Part shown: positions 23,801 through 23,947 of the stretch, one piece after another
How the letters are laid out: every line of letters begins with the position of its first letter
Position numbering within the stretch: the stretch's first letter is position 1
DNA from: JBBTQS01 sp964627055
GTDB lineage: Bacteria; Patescibacteriota; Patescibacteriia; Magasanikbacterales; JBBTQS01
NCBI GenBank assembly: GCA_964627055.1
Contig: CAZVGV010000013.1
Location: 1 to 23,947, forward strand
Length of the DNA: 23,947 bases
Direction: 5' to 3'
Made by a program: the position numbers and the translations under genes
The notes under the pieces: generated by a model
Told to the model about the DNA's origin: nothing
The model's input: the letters and a program-made list of their open reading frames with translations, nothing else
Database searches by the model: none

Positions 23801-23947
23801 ACCCTCATCTGTGTATTTTGAGCCAGTGTAGTACACGCAGCCATCCATGGTATCCGACACAACCTCCTTACCTGGCACTGCATTGTTACCTGCGGCGAGC
23901 GCGTCAGAAAAGTCTGCCGGGTTTGCTGCAGGACAGAACCCACCGTT
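20825..23947 (-). CDS. Large Cys-rich protein with TrbC/VirB2-like pilin hairpin, 5' end outside window
   Basis: The frame is open to the right edge (1040 residues seen), so the true N-terminus is missing; the in-frame GTG at 23878 is not taken as the start. About 23143-22970 encodes two membrane helices, NYGLGILATMTVLAIIFAGF and MMGAFAALFVALGSYTLL. They are joined by QWATAAGNASAVGNAKEI and followed by ISPNLLEFRLPP. This matches the pilin-like module widespread in Patescibacteria, related to TrbC/VirB2 conjugation pilins. On both sides are long Cys-rich stretches (patterns such as C-x(3-8)-C, with VCKQGLTC, CKGGLTCQKV, DNCDEANGLRC) probably held by disulfides outside the cell. A further Ala/Gly-rich hydrophobic segment lies around 21985-21830. 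A surface or secretion-apparatus role is inferred; it is not an ordinary small pilin. Confidence 0.8.
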   Translation of the reverse strand, partial: NGGFCPAANPADFSDALAAGNNAVPGKEVVSDTMDGCVYYTGSKYTDEGVVSCAEPEMVQGKKMCAVAPAGQNLQPTPQHPTEIKACQLSQHCCLVYQDNNSDKVAQTSEVLQCSPLNVGCTSEVYSKDASVVTGNKDDAGTAYDKILYRTESVQKVCGQVNACAGKSIGTDQALKQLLTNAGAASASMSKLTPEQKAELEKVTNEKGPTWTQALCEAETNNVWSPPDPSITSGPYCLTNPDKAKVDLNIPIGGLSIASLATYIPNLFNYGLGILATMTVLAIIFAGFQWATAAGNASAVGNAKEIMMGAFAALFVALGSYTLLQTISPNLLEFRLPPIAAILPVEFYGKGDEFICCDQKGVCLQVQAQGPNMFVTLSDGSKIGLDSNFDAKTCLPMTAQGEYCREQGPIGDECRKVGGTCTVGHEDSGAEILTNDKSQQGWCSVIYNNYIGGALKGFKDLGSTITLGISDAIATKIGTKIKSGPDLTPGTGELGRCYKNIDKRVAGQYCRANAECASGTCVRLQDTASCFSDRELGKCSDGNKGDICNPLGHTLVGGKNAYKQQTVCKQGLTCNFVRENVAGAFADPNSIPGDYYECGDGTLNSACGTVVSACYGKELPAGDDNDCDEQSTLLGNAICHYEQQRAHVELRLTTAGLLSGTTKVAWAVQIAGQGAQMLSSGGLGKIAAAKSQALLGIAGGLTLANGVSQEELKREIAELEAYAYAAAFTDPNAQNCKLDEGAASISLCKGGLTCQKVQGNGGLRCVPGNNSAEGSICSYIGAEAHEYSGLTNSVSNGDNCDEANGLRCSVARVEDSDGWHGVCTKATWGSPCLVNPASGNGTWSYDARDCNNIKPDSDLGEDKVSGYTLGEGHPVCYKAPGSTGPFGACGYVRNLDETLDNKVYISSEKAVLFTTENTAQIISDNVVRDIGQPCALPSVPKEKWFKAGGKFFYPDFVCRTGLRSPAFRTQLIAEGLAMQAPMLPSSVFLTDGAAWEGMCVMDTENVTQGRCGVYVGNSKTKKDFLWAPFDPTIHAKYFSW

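Noticed and set aside
1..23947. CRISPR array, insertion sequence, integrase or attachment site
   Set aside because: No regularly spaced repeats, transposase or integrase motifs or tRNA-end direct repeats were found on reading both strands.

Overview
The window looks like a chromosomal scaffold from a Patescibacteria (Candidate Phyla Radiation) bacterium, probably from the ABY1/Uhrbacteria-Magasanikbacteria side; this lineage guess is inference from gene content. Pointers are a very large Cys-rich protein carrying a TrbC/VirB2-like pilin membrane hairpin, a degenerate DHH protein, a degenerate diacylglycerol-kinase-like protein, a bactofilin, tightly packed housekeeping genes, and several genes whose predicted transcription start lies only a few bases before the start codon. 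TGA is used as a stop, so the UGA=Gly code of Gracilibacteria/Absconditabacteria does not apply. Two 10-N runs (1571-1580, 12911-12920) are scaffold gaps of unknown size.

Layout. 1-61: edge-cut tRNA-Val(UAC), then a gene-free stretch rich in inverted repeats. 236-3745: an accessory block holding a small hypothetical gene that shares an overlapping divergent promoter with a secreted PEGA-domain protein (interrupted by gap 1), which converges on a membrane Ser/Thr protein kinase. The PEGA protein and kinase resemble Myxococcota architectures, but the kinase is joined without a gap to the housekeeping genes. 3874-8367 (minus strand): tyrS-argS-bactofilin-DAGK-like-tRNA-Leu(GAG), ending in a 19-bp hairpin terminator. 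8482-8892: an orphan gene between two terminators. 8972-11641: valS, divergent from a DHH-like pseudoenzyme (11750-12865). 12901-14450: a gap-disrupted tRNA locus (UAU anticodon), a Nudix-like ORF lacking its Nudix box, a possible kinase-fold protein and a HIT protein. 14467-15687 (minus): M16 peptidase. 15771-17840: structured leader, RluA-family pseudouridine synthase, cytidylate-kinase-like protein and rplS, closed by a perfect 36-nt palindromic terminator. 17897-20745 (minus): uvrA, frameshifted at an AAAGGGG slippery sequence. 20825 to the right edge (minus): the large pilin-like Cys-rich protein, cut at its 5' end.

Functionally most of the window is translation (three aminoacyl-tRNA synthetases, three tRNAs, L19, pseudouridine synthase), nucleotide metabolism (CMP-kinase-like, HIT, Nudix-like), DNA repair (UvrA) and cell envelope (bactofilin, M16 peptidase, pilin-like protein). 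The most notable items are the kinase/PEGA block, the uvrA frameshift at a canonical slippery heptamer, the set of catalytically degraded enzymes (DHH, DAGK, Nudix), the tRNA whose acceptor halves lie on opposite sides of a gap, and the contrast between near-leaderless housekeeping genes and accessory genes with strong Shine-Dalgarno sequences.
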